A stretch of DNA of 64,000 nt from Falsirhodobacter sp051195255 (GCF_051195255.1 NZ_JBNJLK010000003.1:124001-188000); one strand, 5' to 3'. Positions 26,247-35,355 are shown, numbered from the stretch's first letter. Program-made: numbers and translations. The notes: a model not told the origin generated them from the letters alone.

Positions 26247-26518
26247 TCAGGCGTCCCGGAAACCGGGTAGGCCGTTCTCACGGCGAAAGGTTTCGACCTC
26301 CTCGACCATGGCATCTTCGGAATCCCGGCCCGGTTGGGGGTAGAAAAGGATGTCCCGGCCTCGGGATCCGGTTTCACCAACCTGTCGAAATGTGCGATTT
26401 ACCGACTGTCCTCGGCCTCCGTACGGCCCGTCGGATCACCGAGTGCGATCACGACGTCCAGGAACTCCTGACGCGTGAACTCCACGATGCTCGTCTTCAT
26501 GAAATAGTTGATGCCCAT
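26247..26518 (-). pseudogene. Broken colicin/pyocin-type bacteriocin immunity gene
   Basis: The minus strand carries a remnant of the E-type colicin/pyocin immunity family (about 85-90 residues). It opens from ATG 26518, after an AAGGA site, with MKTSIVEFTRQEFLDVV, which fits the family's N-terminal helix. It hits an in-frame TAA at 26399-26401, continues in the same frame as IAHFDRLVKPDP, then shifts frame by -1 near 26355-26370. The rest reads RDILFYPQPGRDSEDAMVEE and ends RRENGLPGFRDA at TGA 26247. Compare the family's DLIYYP...SPEGIVKEI...WRAANGKPGFK. The total length fits one lost base. No toxin gene lies in the window. Confidence 0.75.
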
Positions 26519-26586
26519 TGCGGATCCTTCCCCGGCGCGGTGGCATCTTCGCGCCGCTGCCTTGCCGGAAGGTGAACGCCGCCAGC

Positions 26587-26610
26587 AAAAAGCGCCCCGG
26601 GGGGCGCTTT
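26587..26610 (-). terminator. Intrinsic terminator of the bactofilin operon
   Basis: The arms AAAGCGCCCC (26589-26598) and GGGGCGCTTT (26601-26610) are perfectly complementary. On the minus strand the stem is followed by TTTTT, three bases beyond the bactofilin stop. Confidence 0.9.
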
Positions 26611-26612
26611 GG

Positions 26613-27113
26613 TCAGGCTTGCGTGTCGACGGCAGGCTTGGGCGGCGCCACCTGCGGCTGAGGCTGAGGCGGGGAGATCGCCTTCTTGCCCTGCTGCAGC
26701 GGATCGTCCTGACGCTGGACGGATCCTTCGAAATGGGCGCCCGATTCGATCGCGATCGTCTTGTGGATGATGTCGCCTTCCACGCGCGCGGTGGAGGTCA
26801 GGCGCACTTTCAAACCACGCACGCGGCCGATGACGCGGCCGTTCACGACGATGTCGTCGGCCACGATCTCGCCCCGGATGGTGGCGCTTTCGCCGACCGT
26901 CAGCAGATGGGCGCGGATGTCGCCTTCGACCGTGCCTTCGACCTGAATGTCACCGGTCGTTTTCAGGTTGCCGACCACCGTCAGGTCGGACGACAGCACT
27001 GACGGCGACGCTTTCCCGCGGGGGGCGGCGGTGTCGGACTTCGTCTCGGTCCAGCTTTGGGCATCACCCTCGTGCTTGGGACCCGGCTCATTCACTCTGC
27101 TCTTAGAAAACAT
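26613..27113 (-). CDS. Bactofilin
   Basis: 166 residues. Disordered, charged N-terminal (~40 residues) and Pro/Gln-rich C-terminal tails flank a central beta-helix domain (about 42-140) with the repeated hydrophobic pattern LTVVGNLKTTGDIQVEGTVE, IRGEIVADDIVVNGRVIG and ARVEGDIIHKTIAIESGA. Bactofilins polymerise into membrane-associated cytoskeletal filaments that position wall-modifying enzymes. The gene overlaps the end of the LytM peptidase gene by 11 bp, so they are co-translated, which fits the known bactofilin/LytM functional pair. Confidence 0.95.
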   Translation of the reverse strand: MFSKSRVNEPGPKHEGDAQSWTETKSDTAAPRGKASPSVLSSDLTVVGNLKTTGDIQVEGTVEGDIRAHLLTVGESATIRGEIVADDIVVNGRVIGRVRGLKVRLTSTARVEGDIIHKTIAIESGAHFEGSVQRQDDPLQQGKKAISPPQPQPQVAPPKPAVDTQA

Positions 27114-28419
27114 CTCTTCCCGCCTTGATGAAGGTCATGGGGTTCACAACCTTGTCGCCGACACGCACTTCGTAATGAAGGTGGCTGCCGGTCGACCGGC
27201 CTGTCGATCCCATATCACCGATCAGGTCGCCGCGCGACACCTTATCGCCGACTTTGACCCGAATCTTGGACAGGTGGCCATAGCGGGTTTCGATGCCGAA
27301 ATCATGGCGGATCTCGATCATGTTGCCGTAACCGCTGACGACACCGGCGCGGATCACGACGCCGTCCCCGGGTGCCAGGATGGGCGTGCCCACGGGGGCC
27401 GCCATGTCGACACCGGCGTGGAAGCGGCGCCCGCGGCCCTTCGGATCGTTGCGGTATCCGAAGGGGGAGGAGTAGCGGAAGCGGGCCTCCACCGGCATGG
27501 CCAGGGGCACATGCGTGGCGGCGATGCGGTACATGTTCATCCGCTCCAGCCCGTCGAGGATGGCGTTGGCGCGATTTTCTTCGGAGGAGGTGCGGCCGTT
27601 CATGGTCGAGAGGCTCACCGGCTCCAGCGGGCCTCCCTGACCGCCGTAACCCCGGCGTACCTGGCGCAGCAGGTCGTCGGTGTTCAGGCCGGCGGCGCGG
27701 AACATCTTGTCCAGCGGTTCCATGGACATCTGCACGGCGTCTTCCAGCTGGCTGAAGATCGCGTCATTGCGGGCTTCCAGCGCGGCCTTGGCGGTCTGGA
27801 TCTCTTCCGTCTCGGCGCCGGCCTGCTGGGCGGTCCGTTCCAGCTCGTCGCGTTCCCGGGCGATGTCGTCCAGCGCGGCCGTCATCATCTGAAGCGTGTC
27901 CGTCGCCTCGGTCCCGCCGTCCTGATCGTTCAGCGAGGCGATCATGCGCTGTGCCTCGGCGCGGGCTTCGTCGCGTTCGGACAGCGTCTTGCGCAGCGTG
28001 TCCTGAACGGCGGCCAGGCCGCTTTCCAGTTCGCGGCGACGATCCTCGGCCTCCAGAAGACGGGACTGCATCTCCGACACCTCGTTCAACGCGAGGGAGA
28101 AACGCTGCTGCGCGGTCGCCGCTTCCTCGGCCCGGGTGTCACGGTCCGAGGAGATCGTGTTCAGACGATCCTCGTACAGTGCCTGTTGCCGTGCCGTCGC
28201 CACCTTGCCCGGGCCCGTGGCCATGCCGTCCATGAACACCATGGCCGAGGCGACCATCACCCATCCCACCAGCGCCACGCTGCCCGTCAGGGCGGCCAGC
28301 TGCGTCGCGGGGCGGATGCGCACGAAACGCGTGTTGGTGTCGGACTTCAAGTAAAGGCGCTGCTCGGGCAGCCAGTGTTCCAGCGACGTGTTGAGCCGGT
28401 AGGAGATGCGTTTCAGCAC
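27103..28419 (-). CDS. M23/LytM-family peptidoglycan endopeptidase
   Basis: About 438 residues from a GTG start at 28419 (weak AAGGAA 11 bases upstream; the start is inferred from family N termini). One membrane helix at about 45-65 (LTGSVALVGWVMVASAMVF) anchors it facing the periplasm. A long coiled coil (about 75-230) with heptads follows, then a C-terminal LytM domain with zinc ligands in RFHAGVDMAAP and SHLHYEVR. All catalytic residues seem intact. It probably cleaves peptide crosslinks under bactofilin control. It overlaps the bactofilin gene by 11 bp. Confidence 0.9.
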   Translation of the reverse strand: MLKRISYRLNTSLEHWLPEQRLYLKSDTNTRFVRIRPATQLAALTGSVALVGWVMVASAMVFMDGMATGPGKVATARQQALYEDRLNTISSDRDTRAEEAATAQQRFSLALNEVSEMQSRLLEAEDRRRELESGLAAVQDTLRKTLSERDEARAEAQRMIASLNDQDGGTEATDTLQMMTAALDDIARERDELERTAQQAGAETEEIQTAKAALEARNDAIFSQLEDAVQMSMEPLDKMFRAAGLNTDDLLRQVRRGYGGQGGPLEPVSLSTMNGRTSSEENRANAILDGLERMNMYRIAATHVPLAMPVEARFRYSSPFGYRNDPKGRGRRFHAGVDMAAPVGTPILAPGDGVVIRAGVVSGYGNMIEIRHDFGIETRYGHLSKIRVKVGDKVSRGDLIGDMGSTGRSTGSHLHYEVRVGDKVVNPMTFIKAGRDVF

Positions 28420-28623
28420 GATGTCTCGGTTCCTTAGTTGCCCGGACCGGGCGCCGCGTGATCCTGAACGATCAATGCGGTGCGCGACGGATGATCCTGC
28501 CTGACCCTCGCCAGATCCTGTCCGCTGACTGAATAAGACCAAGGGCGATGGGGGGGCAACCAATTTGGAAACTTGTCAGGATCGGGTGGCGGAACCCCGC
28601 CCATTTCGGCGAAATCCCGCCGA

Positions 28624-29067
28624 TCAAACGGCCTGCGCGGCGGCCAGAACGGCCTCGGCGTGGCCCGCGACCTTGACCTTGCGCCATTCCTGCAGGATCC
28701 GCCCTTCGGCATCGATCAGGAAGGTCGACCGTTCGATCCCCATGCTTTTCTTGCCATAGAGGGTCTTTTCGACCCAGACGTCATAGGCCTCGGTCACCTC
28801 TCCGGTGTCGGAGGCAAGGGTGATCCCCAGCCCGTGTTTCGTGCAGAACTTCTGGTGCGAGGCGAGGGTGTCGCGCGAAATCCCGATGACCCTCGTGCCC
28901 GCCGCCGCGAACTCCGCCGCCAGCCGGTCGAAGTCGAGCGCTTCCAGCGTGCAGCCGGGCGTGTCGTCGCGGGGATAGAAATACAGCACGACCTTGCCGC
29001 CCATCTTCGACAGCGTGATTTCGCCGTCGGTGGAGGGAAGGGTGAAATCCGGGGCTTGGCGGGTCAT
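28624..29067 (-). CDS. bcp: Thioredoxin-dependent peroxiredoxin, PrxQ/Bcp type
   Basis: 147 residues. The peroxidatic Cys39 is in DDTPGCTLEA. The resolving Cys found five residues later in E. coli Bcp is Leu44 here (TLEALDF). Instead Cys75 in HQKFC lies 36 residues downstream, the arrangement of PrxQ enzymes whose resolving Cys is on helix alpha-3. It reduces hydrogen peroxide and organic peroxides in the cytoplasm with thioredoxin. AGGAG sits five bases before the ATG. It is divergent from the AsmA-like gene, with only 78 bp for both promoters. Confidence 0.93.
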   Translation of the reverse strand: MTRQAPDFTLPSTDGEITLSKMGGKVVLYFYPRDDTPGCTLEALDFDRLAAEFAAAGTRVIGISRDTLASHQKFCTKHGLGITLASDTGEVTEAYDVWVEKTLYGKKSMGIERSTFLIDAEGRILQEWRKVKVAGHAEAVLAAAQAV

Positions 29068-29145
29068 GGCCTCTCCTGCATCTATGTCCTGTTGTGTTTT
29101 GCCGCGGATCGGGGCAAGCGCAAGATCAAAGGCATCGGGGTAGGC

Positions 29146-32100
29146 GTGGCAGGCAGGCGGGGACAGGCGTGGCGGATCGTGGCATGGGTGGCCGTGCCCG
29201 TGGTCGGCCTGCCGCTGGCAGTGGCCGGGTTTCTTGCGCTGTCGGGCCAGCCGCTTCCCTTGCCGCGTGCGGTGCTGGATTTGGCACAGACCCAGATCGA
29301 CCTGACGCTGCGCCGCGCCGGAACGGTGGGCACGCGGGTGCAGGTGGGGGGCGTGTCCATCGCCTTGGACCGTGCGTTCCGCCCGCGGATCGAGATCAGC
29401 GACATCCGCGTGTCGGACCGTGGCGGCAGCCCGATGATGGTGCTGCCCGCCGCGCGCGTGACGTTCAACCACCCGACCCTGGCCGAACCGCTGCCCGCCG
29501 CGCGGGCGATCACCCTGGACGGCGCCCGCCTGAACGTGCGCCGTCGCGAGGATGGCAGCTTCGATCTGGCCTTCGGCGTCGCGGCCTCGGAGTCCCCGAT
29601 CCAAAGCTACGCGCAGGCGCTGGACGAGATCCGCCGCATCCTGACGCTTCCCGTGGCCGAGGCCTTGCGCTTCATCGACGTGCGCAACGTGGGGGTCACC
29701 ATCGACGACGCCCGCGCCGGCCGCGTGTGGGAACTGGCCGACGGGACGCTGACGTTGCGCCGGCCCGAGAACGTCCTTCAGGCGGAGCTGTCGGCCGATG
29801 TGGACGGAACCTCCACCGGGCGCGTGGGCATCGGCCTTGCCGTCGATCCCGCCAGCGGCACCACCGCGATCAAGGTGCGGGTGGACGGCGTCGCCGCGCC
29901 CGACATCGCCGCGCAGGCGGCCCCGCTGGCCCCCCTGAACGTCCTGCGGGCCGAGGTGGCGGGCACCATGGCGGCCTCGGTCGACGGCGAGGGGACGCTG
30001 ACCGGCTTTGACGCCGCGCTGGATCTGGGCCCCGGCGCCCTTGCCCCGCGCGAGGGTATGGAGCCAATCCCCTTCGACAGCGCCGCCATGGCGCTGGCCT
30101 ATGATCCCGCCGCGCGCACCGTGACGCTGAACCGGCTGAACGTGCAGGGGCCGATGCTGCGGGTGACGGCCGATGGCAAGGCCTATCTGCGCGACCTGAA
30201 GGCCGGCATCCCCGAAACGATCCTGGGGCAGCTGCGCTTTCAGGACATCGCGGTGGACCTGAAGGGCCAGTTCATCGAGCCGGTCCGCTTCTCCTCGGGG
30301 ATGCTGGACGCGCGGCTGCGTCTGGACCCCTTCACGGTGGAGATCGGGCAGCTGGCGCTTGTGGAAGGCGACCGCATCCTGCGCGGCCATGGCCGTGTCA
30401 GCGCGGATGAAGGCGGCTGGCGGCTGTCCTTCGATCCCAGCCTGAACCGCATCCGGCGCGACCAGCTTCTGGCGCTGTGGCCCGTGCGGCTGGTGCCGCG
30501 CACCCGCGAATGGCTGGACGAGAACGTGCTGGAAGGCGATCTGCGCAACGTCCGCGCCGCCATCCGCATCGCCCCGGGGCAGGAACCGCGGGTGTCCCTG
30601 AACTATGGCTTCCAGGGCGGCGACGTGCGGTTCCTGCGCACCCTGCCGCCGATCGAGGGCGGGGAGGGCTACGCCTCCATCCACGCGGAACGCTACGCGA
30701 TGAAGCTGGCGCGGGGCCATGTCACGCCGCCCCTGGGCGGCCCGGTGACGGCCGACGGCTCGACGCTGGTGGTGCCCGACCTGCGCGACCGGCCGATCCA
30801 CGTGAACATCAACCTGAAGACCGACAGCAGCGTGACCGCCGCCTTGTCGCTGCTGGACGAGCCTCCGTTCCGGTTCCTGTCGCGGGCAGGGCGGTCGCCC
30901 GACATCGGCACCGGTCGCGCGCAGGTGCAGACGCTTCTGACCGTGCCCGTGGTGCCGGATCTGGACCCGGACGACGTGGGATTCGACGTGCAGGGGCGGA
31001 TCACCGATTTCACATCCAGCACGCTGATCGAGGGGAAGCACCTGACCGCCCCCGAACTGCGCCTGACGGCCAACCCCGACGCCCTGACCGTGGGCGGGGA
31101 GGGGGAGCTGGAAACCGTGCCCTTCCGCGCGACCTATCGCTTGCCGCTGAAGGGCGGCACGCCCACCGTGGACGGAACCGCCACCCTGTCGCAGGGGGCG
31201 GTGGACGCCTTCCGCATCGGGTTGCCGAAGGGCCTGATTTCGGGTCGGGCACCGGGGACGTTCCATGTGGACCTGCCGAAGGGCGGCGCGCCGGAACTGC
31301 ATCTGACGTCGGACCTGAAAGGCATCGGGGCGGGGCTGGCGGCCATTGGCTGGTCCAAGCCCGCCAACGCCACCGGCGCGCTGGAGGTGCAGGCCACGCT
31401 GGGCGACGTGCCCGAGGTGCACCGCCTGCATGTCGAAGGCGGCGGGCTGGACGCGACGGGCGCGGTGCGGCTGACGGCCGAGGGCGGATTACGGGATGTG
31501 CGCCTGTCCCGCGTGCGGCTGAACGGTTGGCTGGACGCGCCCGTGGTGCTGACGGCCCGGGCGGGGCAGACGACGCCCGCCGTGGCCGTGACGGGCGGGA
31601 CGGTGGACCTGCGCAGGTTGGACCTTGGGGATGGGGGCGGCGAGGGCGACGGCGACAGCGGCAACACCCCGATCGACGCCCGTCTTGACACGTTGCGGGT
31701 GACCGACACGCTGACCCTGACCGACATGGACGGCACCTTTGCCACGGCCGGCGGCTTCCAGGGCCGCTTCACCGGCCGCGTCAACGGCGGCACCCCGGTC
31801 AGCGGCGATGTGGGGCCGGCCGCCCACGGCACCGCCGTACATCTGGTGTCGCAGGATGCGGGCGGCGTGCTGCAATCGGCAGGCATCTTTTCAAAGGCCG
31901 CGGGCGGCGCCGTCGACCTGCGCCTGACGCCGCGGGCGGCCAAGGGCGAATATGACGGGCAGGCGGTGGCGCAGGGGATGCGGATCAACGACCTTCCTCT
32001 GGCTGCCGGCGTGGTGAACGCCTTGTCCGGTATCGGGGCGGCGGACCAGTTGGCCAATGGCGGCATCCTCTTCGATCAGGCCACCGCGGCCTTCCGCCTG

Positions 32101-32394
32101 ACCCCCGACGCGATCGAGGTGCATCGCGGCGAGGCGACCAGCCCCTCCCTTGGCGTGACGGCCGAAGGGGTGTACCGCATGGCCGACCAACGGTTCTTCC
32201 TTCAGGGCGTCGTGTCGCCGGTCTGGTTCCTGAACGGCGCCGGCTCCCACGACGGGGAGGGGGTGTTCGGCGCGGCCTACACCCTGCGCGGCACCGTCGA
32301 CGACCCCGAGATCGGGGTGAACCCCCTGACCCTTCTGGCCCCCGGCGCGATGCGCGACCTGTTCCGGGGCCCCGCACCAAGGCTTGCCGAATGA
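29146..32394 (+). CDS. Large AsmA/YhdP-like (DUF3971) envelope protein
   Basis: About 1082 residues from a GTG start with GGGG upstream; the exact start is uncertain. One N-terminal membrane helix (IVAWVAVPVVGLPLAVAGFL) is followed by a very long beta-rich periplasmic part, with a DUF3971-like central region and an AsmA-like C-terminal segment (LPLAAGVVNALSGIGAADQL, then YTLRGTVDDPEIGVNPLTLL). Proteins of this group form elongated hydrophobic grooves that move phospholipids between membranes. A Gly/Asp-rich linker (GDGGGEGDGDSGN) lies near the last third. Its stop overlaps the queA start (ATGA). Confidence 0.85.
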   Translation: MAGRRGQAWRIVAWVAVPVVGLPLAVAGFLALSGQPLPLPRAVLDLAQTQIDLTLRRAGTVGTRVQVGGVSIALDRAFRPRIEISDIRVSDRGGSPMMVLPAARVTFNHPTLAEPLPAARAITLDGARLNVRRREDGSFDLAFGVAASESPIQSYAQALDEIRRILTLPVAEALRFIDVRNVGVTIDDARAGRVWELADGTLTLRRPENVLQAELSADVDGTSTGRVGIGLAVDPASGTTAIKVRVDGVAAPDIAAQAAPLAPLNVLRAEVAGTMAASVDGEGTLTGFDAALDLGPGALAPREGMEPIPFDSAAMALAYDPAARTVTLNRLNVQGPMLRVTADGKAYLRDLKAGIPETILGQLRFQDIAVDLKGQFIEPVRFSSGMLDARLRLDPFTVEIGQLALVEGDRILRGHGRVSADEGGWRLSFDPSLNRIRRDQLLALWPVRLVPRTREWLDENVLEGDLRNVRAAIRIAPGQEPRVSLNYGFQGGDVRFLRTLPPIEGGEGYASIHAERYAMKLARGHVTPPLGGPVTADGSTLVVPDLRDRPIHVNINLKTDSSVTAALSLLDEPPFRFLSRAGRSPDIGTGRAQVQTLLTVPVVPDLDPDDVGFDVQGRITDFTSSTLIEGKHLTAPELRLTANPDALTVGGEGELETVPFRATYRLPLKGGTPTVDGTATLSQGAVDAFRIGLPKGLISGRAPGTFHVDLPKGGAPELHLTSDLKGIGAGLAAIGWSKPANATGALEVQATLGDVPEVHRLHVEGGGLDATGAVRLTAEGGLRDVRLSRVRLNGWLDAPVVLTARAGQTTPAVAVTGGTVDLRRLDLGDGGGEGDGDSGNTPIDARLDTLRVTDTLTLTDMDGTFATAGGFQGRFTGRVNGGTPVSGDVGPAAHGTAVHLVSQDAGGVLQSAGIFSKAAGGAVDLRLTPRAAKGEYDGQAVAQGMRINDLPLAAGVVNALSGIGAADQLANGGILFDQATAAFRLTPDAIEVHRGEATSPSLGVTAEGVYRMADQRFFLQGVVSPVWFLNGAGSHDGEGVFGAAYTLRGTVDDPEIGVNPLTLLAPGAMRDLFRGPAPRLAE

Positions 32395-33434
32395 AACTGT
32401 CCGATTTCGACTTCCACCTGCCCGAGGAGCTGATCGCCACCCGTCCGGCCAAGCCCCGCACGTCGGCGCGCCTGCTGCTGGCCGAAGGCGACACGATCCG
32501 CGACCGGCATGTCCGCGATCTAGTTGAAATCTTCCAACCCGGCGACCGGCTGGTTCTGAACAACACCAAGGTCATCCCGGCGCGCCTGACCGGCACGCGC
32601 ACCCGTCCGACCGGGCAGGGCGATGCGGTGGCGAAGATCGAGGTGACGCTGCTGGAGCCCGGCGCCCAGGGCTGGCGCGCCTTTGCCAAGCCACTGCGCA
32701 AGCTGGCCGAAGGGGAGGTGATCCGCTTTTCCGACCGCCTGTCCGCCACCGTCGCCGCCAAGACGGAAACGGAGGTGGTGCTGGCCTTCGACACCGACGA
32801 TTTCGACGCGGCGCTGGCCGAGGCGGGGGCGATGCCGCTGCCGCCCTACATCGCCGCGAAACGCGCGCCCGACGCGCAGGACAACGACGATTACCAGACC
32901 GTCTTCGCCCGCCATTCCGGCGCCGTGGCGGCCCCGACCGCCAGCCTGCACTTCGACGCCCCCCTGCTGGAGGCCCTGCGCGCCAAGGGCGTCACCTTCA
33001 CCGAGGTGACGCTGCATGTGGGCGCGGGCACCTTCCTGCCCGTGAAGGTGGAGGATGTGACCACCCACAAGATGCACGCCGAATGGGGCGAGGTGACGGA
33101 AGAGGCCGCGAGCGAGGTCAACGCCACCCGCGCGGCCGGCGGGCGGGTGATCCCGGTCGGCACCACCGCCCTGCGCCTGATCGAAAGCGCGGCGGCCTCC
33201 GGCACGCTTCAGCCGTGGCGGGGGGAAACGGACATCTTCATCTATCCCGGCTACCGCTTCCAGGTGACGGACGCGCTGATGACGAACTTCCATCTGCCGA
33301 AATCCACCCTGCTGATGCTGGTGTCGGCCCTGATGGGCGAGGATACCGTGCGCCGCATCTATGGTCATGCCGTGGCCGAAGGCTATCGTTTCTTCTCCTA
33401 CGGGGACGCGTCCCTGCTGATCCCTGCCCGCTGA
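32391..33434 (+). CDS. queA: S-adenosylmethionine:tRNA ribosyltransferase-isomerase
   Basis: 347 residues, the family length. It makes epoxyqueuosine in tRNA by transferring the ribosyl group of SAM to 7-aminomethyl-7-deazaguanine. Recognisable stretches are SDFDFHLPEELIATRP at the start, DRLVLNNTKVIPARL, APTASLHFDAPLLEALRAKG and TDALMTNFHLPKSTLLMLVS. The start overlaps the stop of the AsmA-like gene (ATGA), and a probable MFS gene follows 7 bp later, so all three are likely one transcript. Confidence 0.97.
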   Translation: MKLSDFDFHLPEELIATRPAKPRTSARLLLAEGDTIRDRHVRDLVEIFQPGDRLVLNNTKVIPARLTGTRTRPTGQGDAVAKIEVTLLEPGAQGWRAFAKPLRKLAEGEVIRFSDRLSATVAAKTETEVVLAFDTDDFDAALAEAGAMPLPPYIAAKRAPDAQDNDDYQTVFARHSGAVAAPTASLHFDAPLLEALRAKGVTFTEVTLHVGAGTFLPVKVEDVTTHKMHAEWGEVTEEAASEVNATRAAGGRVIPVGTTALRLIESAAASGTLQPWRGETDIFIYPGYRFQVTDALMTNFHLPKSTLLMLVSALMGEDTVRRIYGHAVAEGYRFFSYGDASLLIPAR

Positions 33435-33441
33435 GGTGCCC

Positions 33442-34698
33442 ATGCTGTCCGTCCTGACCTCCACCTGGCCGCTTCTGGTCGGTGTTCTGCTGTTGCTGGT
33501 GGGCAATGGCCTGCAAAGCTCGCTTTTGGGCATCCGCGGCGGGATCGAGGGGTTTTCCACCCTTCAGATGTCGGTCGTGATGGCCTGCTACTACCTCGGC
33601 TTCGTGTTCGGGTCGCGCGCGGTGCCCGAGATGATCCAGCGGGTGGGGCATGTGCGGGTCTTCGCGGCGCTGGGCTCCATCATCTCGGCGGTGCTGGTGT
33701 GCTTTCCGGTGCTGCCGGACTGGATGCTGTGGTCGCTGATGCGGGTGGCCATCGGGTTCAGCTTCTCGGGCGTCTACATCGCGGCGGAAAGCTGGCTGAA
33801 CAACACCTCCACCAACGAAACGCGGGGCCAGGCCCTGTCGCTTTACATGATTGTGCAGATGCTGGGGATCATCACCTCGCAGCTGCTGCTGAACGTCGGG
33901 GATCCGGCGGGCTTTGCCATGTTCGTGCTGCCCTCGGTGCTGGTGTCCGTGTCGTTCCTGCCGATCCTGCTGACCGTGACGCAGGCCCCCACGTTCGAGA
34001 CGACGGAACGTCTGCCCTTCCGCCGCCTGTATGAAGTATCGCCGCTGGGGGTGGTCGGCATGTTCCTGTCGGGCGGGATCTTTTCGGCGATGTTCGGGAT
34101 GGCCTCCGTCTGGGGCACGATCGTCGGCCTCAGCGTGGCCGAAATCTCCCTCTTCATCGGGTCGATGTATCTGGGCGGGCTGATCTTCCAGTATCCGATC
34201 GGCTGGCTGTCGGACCGGATGGACCGGCGGCTGGTGATCTGCGTCGTCTCGGCCTTCGGGGCGGTGGCGATGCTGGTCACGACCTTTCTGCCCATCACCA
34301 TTTGGGTGCTGGTGCCGGCCGCCATGCTGCTGGGCGGGGTCGCGAACCCGCTTTACGCGCTGCTGATCGCCCACACGAACGACTTCCTTGCCAAGGAGCA
34401 GATGGCGGGCGCCAGCGCGGGCCTTTTGCTGATGAACGGGCTTGGCGCGTCGACCGGGCCGCTGATCACGGGCTGGATGATGAACAAAATCGGCCCGCAG
34501 GGGTTCTTCGTGTTCATCCTGACGCTGATGACCTGCATCGCCGCCTATGCCGCCTATCGGATGACCCAGCGCAACGCCCCCAACCCCGAGGAGACGGGGA
34601 CGTTCGCGGCCATGGCCCCCATGGCGGCCCCCGTGGCCGTCGGCGTCCTGATGGAGGAGGCGGGGCAGGACACTGCCGCGACGGTGGAACCGCGCTAG
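33442..34698 (+). CDS. MFS transporter, YcaD-like
   Basis: About 418 residues with 12 predicted membrane helices. Family features are GNGLQSSLLGIRGGIEGFST in the first helix region, a central loop at about 200 and the repeat-motif GWLSDRMDRRLVI. The C-terminal tail is Ala/Met/Pro-rich. It groups with YcaD/Bcr-like single-component MFS proteins of unknown substrate. GAGG at 33433-33436 favours ATG 33442 over GTG 33436. It is spaced 7 bp from queA, so co-transcribed. Confidence 0.88.
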   Translation: MLSVLTSTWPLLVGVLLLLVGNGLQSSLLGIRGGIEGFSTLQMSVVMACYYLGFVFGSRAVPEMIQRVGHVRVFAALGSIISAVLVCFPVLPDWMLWSLMRVAIGFSFSGVYIAAESWLNNTSTNETRGQALSLYMIVQMLGIITSQLLLNVGDPAGFAMFVLPSVLVSVSFLPILLTVTQAPTFETTERLPFRRLYEVSPLGVVGMFLSGGIFSAMFGMASVWGTIVGLSVAEISLFIGSMYLGGLIFQYPIGWLSDRMDRRLVICVVSAFGAVAMLVTTFLPITIWVLVPAAMLLGGVANPLYALLIAHTNDFLAKEQMAGASAGLLLMNGLGASTGPLITGWMMNKIGPQGFFVFILTLMTCIAAYAAYRMTQRNAPNPEETGTFAAMAPMAAPVAVGVLMEEAGQDTAATVEPR

Positions 34699-34747
34699 GT
34701 TGCCACGCAAGCCCCGCTCTGTCACCCTGAGCCGAGGAGGAGAAACC

Positions 34748-35344
34748 ATGGACGATCCGCAAAGCGTGCTCGAATTCTGGCTGGACGAAGTGTCGCCCGA
34801 CTTCTGGTATGTCGCCGATCCGGAACTGGATCTGGAGATCCGGGAAAGGTTCGGGGACCTGTGGGAAGCCGCCTTGCAGGGCGGGCTGGAACATTGGGTC
34901 ACGGGACCGGCGGGAACGCTGGCCTATCTTCTGGTGTGCGACCAGTTTTCCCGCAACCTGTGGCGGGGCAAGGCGCGGGCCTTCGCGACCGACGGGCAGG
35001 CGCGGGCCGCCGCGCGGCGGGCCTTGGACCACGGCTGGGACATGGGCGCGCCCGAGCCGGAACGGCAGTTCTTCTACCTGCCGTTCGAACATTCGGAATA
35101 TCCCGACGACCAGTCGCTGTCGGTCCACCTGTTCCGCGAACGGATGCCCGAAACGGGGGCCGACAACCTTTTGCACGCCGAGGCACATCAGGCGATCATC
35201 CACAAGTTCGGCCGGTTCCCCGACCGGAACGCAGCCCTCGGCCGGGAAAACACGCCCGAGGAGCAGGCCTTTCTGGACGACGGGGGCTATGCCGGCTTCG
35301 TCGAACGGTTCCGCACAACCCCCGCGTTGCGCGTCGCGGACTGA
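34748..35344 (+). CDS. DUF924 family protein
   Basis: 198 residues, a soluble helical protein. The family pattern is visible: QSVLEFWLDEVSPDFWYVAD near the N terminus, LLVCDQFSRNLWRGKARAFA in the middle, FFYLPFEHSEYPDDQ and KFGRFPDRNAALGREN toward the end. DUF924 proteins have a TPR-like all-helical fold and no proven function. AGGAGGAG precedes the ATG. The last codons contain the -35 element of the lpdA promoter. Confidence 0.9.
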   Translation: MDDPQSVLEFWLDEVSPDFWYVADPELDLEIRERFGDLWEAALQGGLEHWVTGPAGTLAYLLVCDQFSRNLWRGKARAFATDGQARAAARRALDHGWDMGAPEPERQFFYLPFEHSEYPDDQSLSVHLFRERMPETGADNLLHAEAHQAIIHKFGRFPDRNAALGRENTPEEQAFLDDGGYAGFVERFRTTPALRVAD

Positions 35345-35355
35345 TGGTTTAATAT
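35327..35355 (+). promoter_or_regulatory. Probable sigma-70-type promoter for lpdA
   Basis: TTGCGC (35327-35332) and TAATAT (35350-35355) are spaced by 17 bp. The -35 lies in the last codons of the DUF924 gene and the -10 inside an 18-bp palindrome. Predicted transcription starts about 20 bp before the lpdA ATG. Confidence 0.55.
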
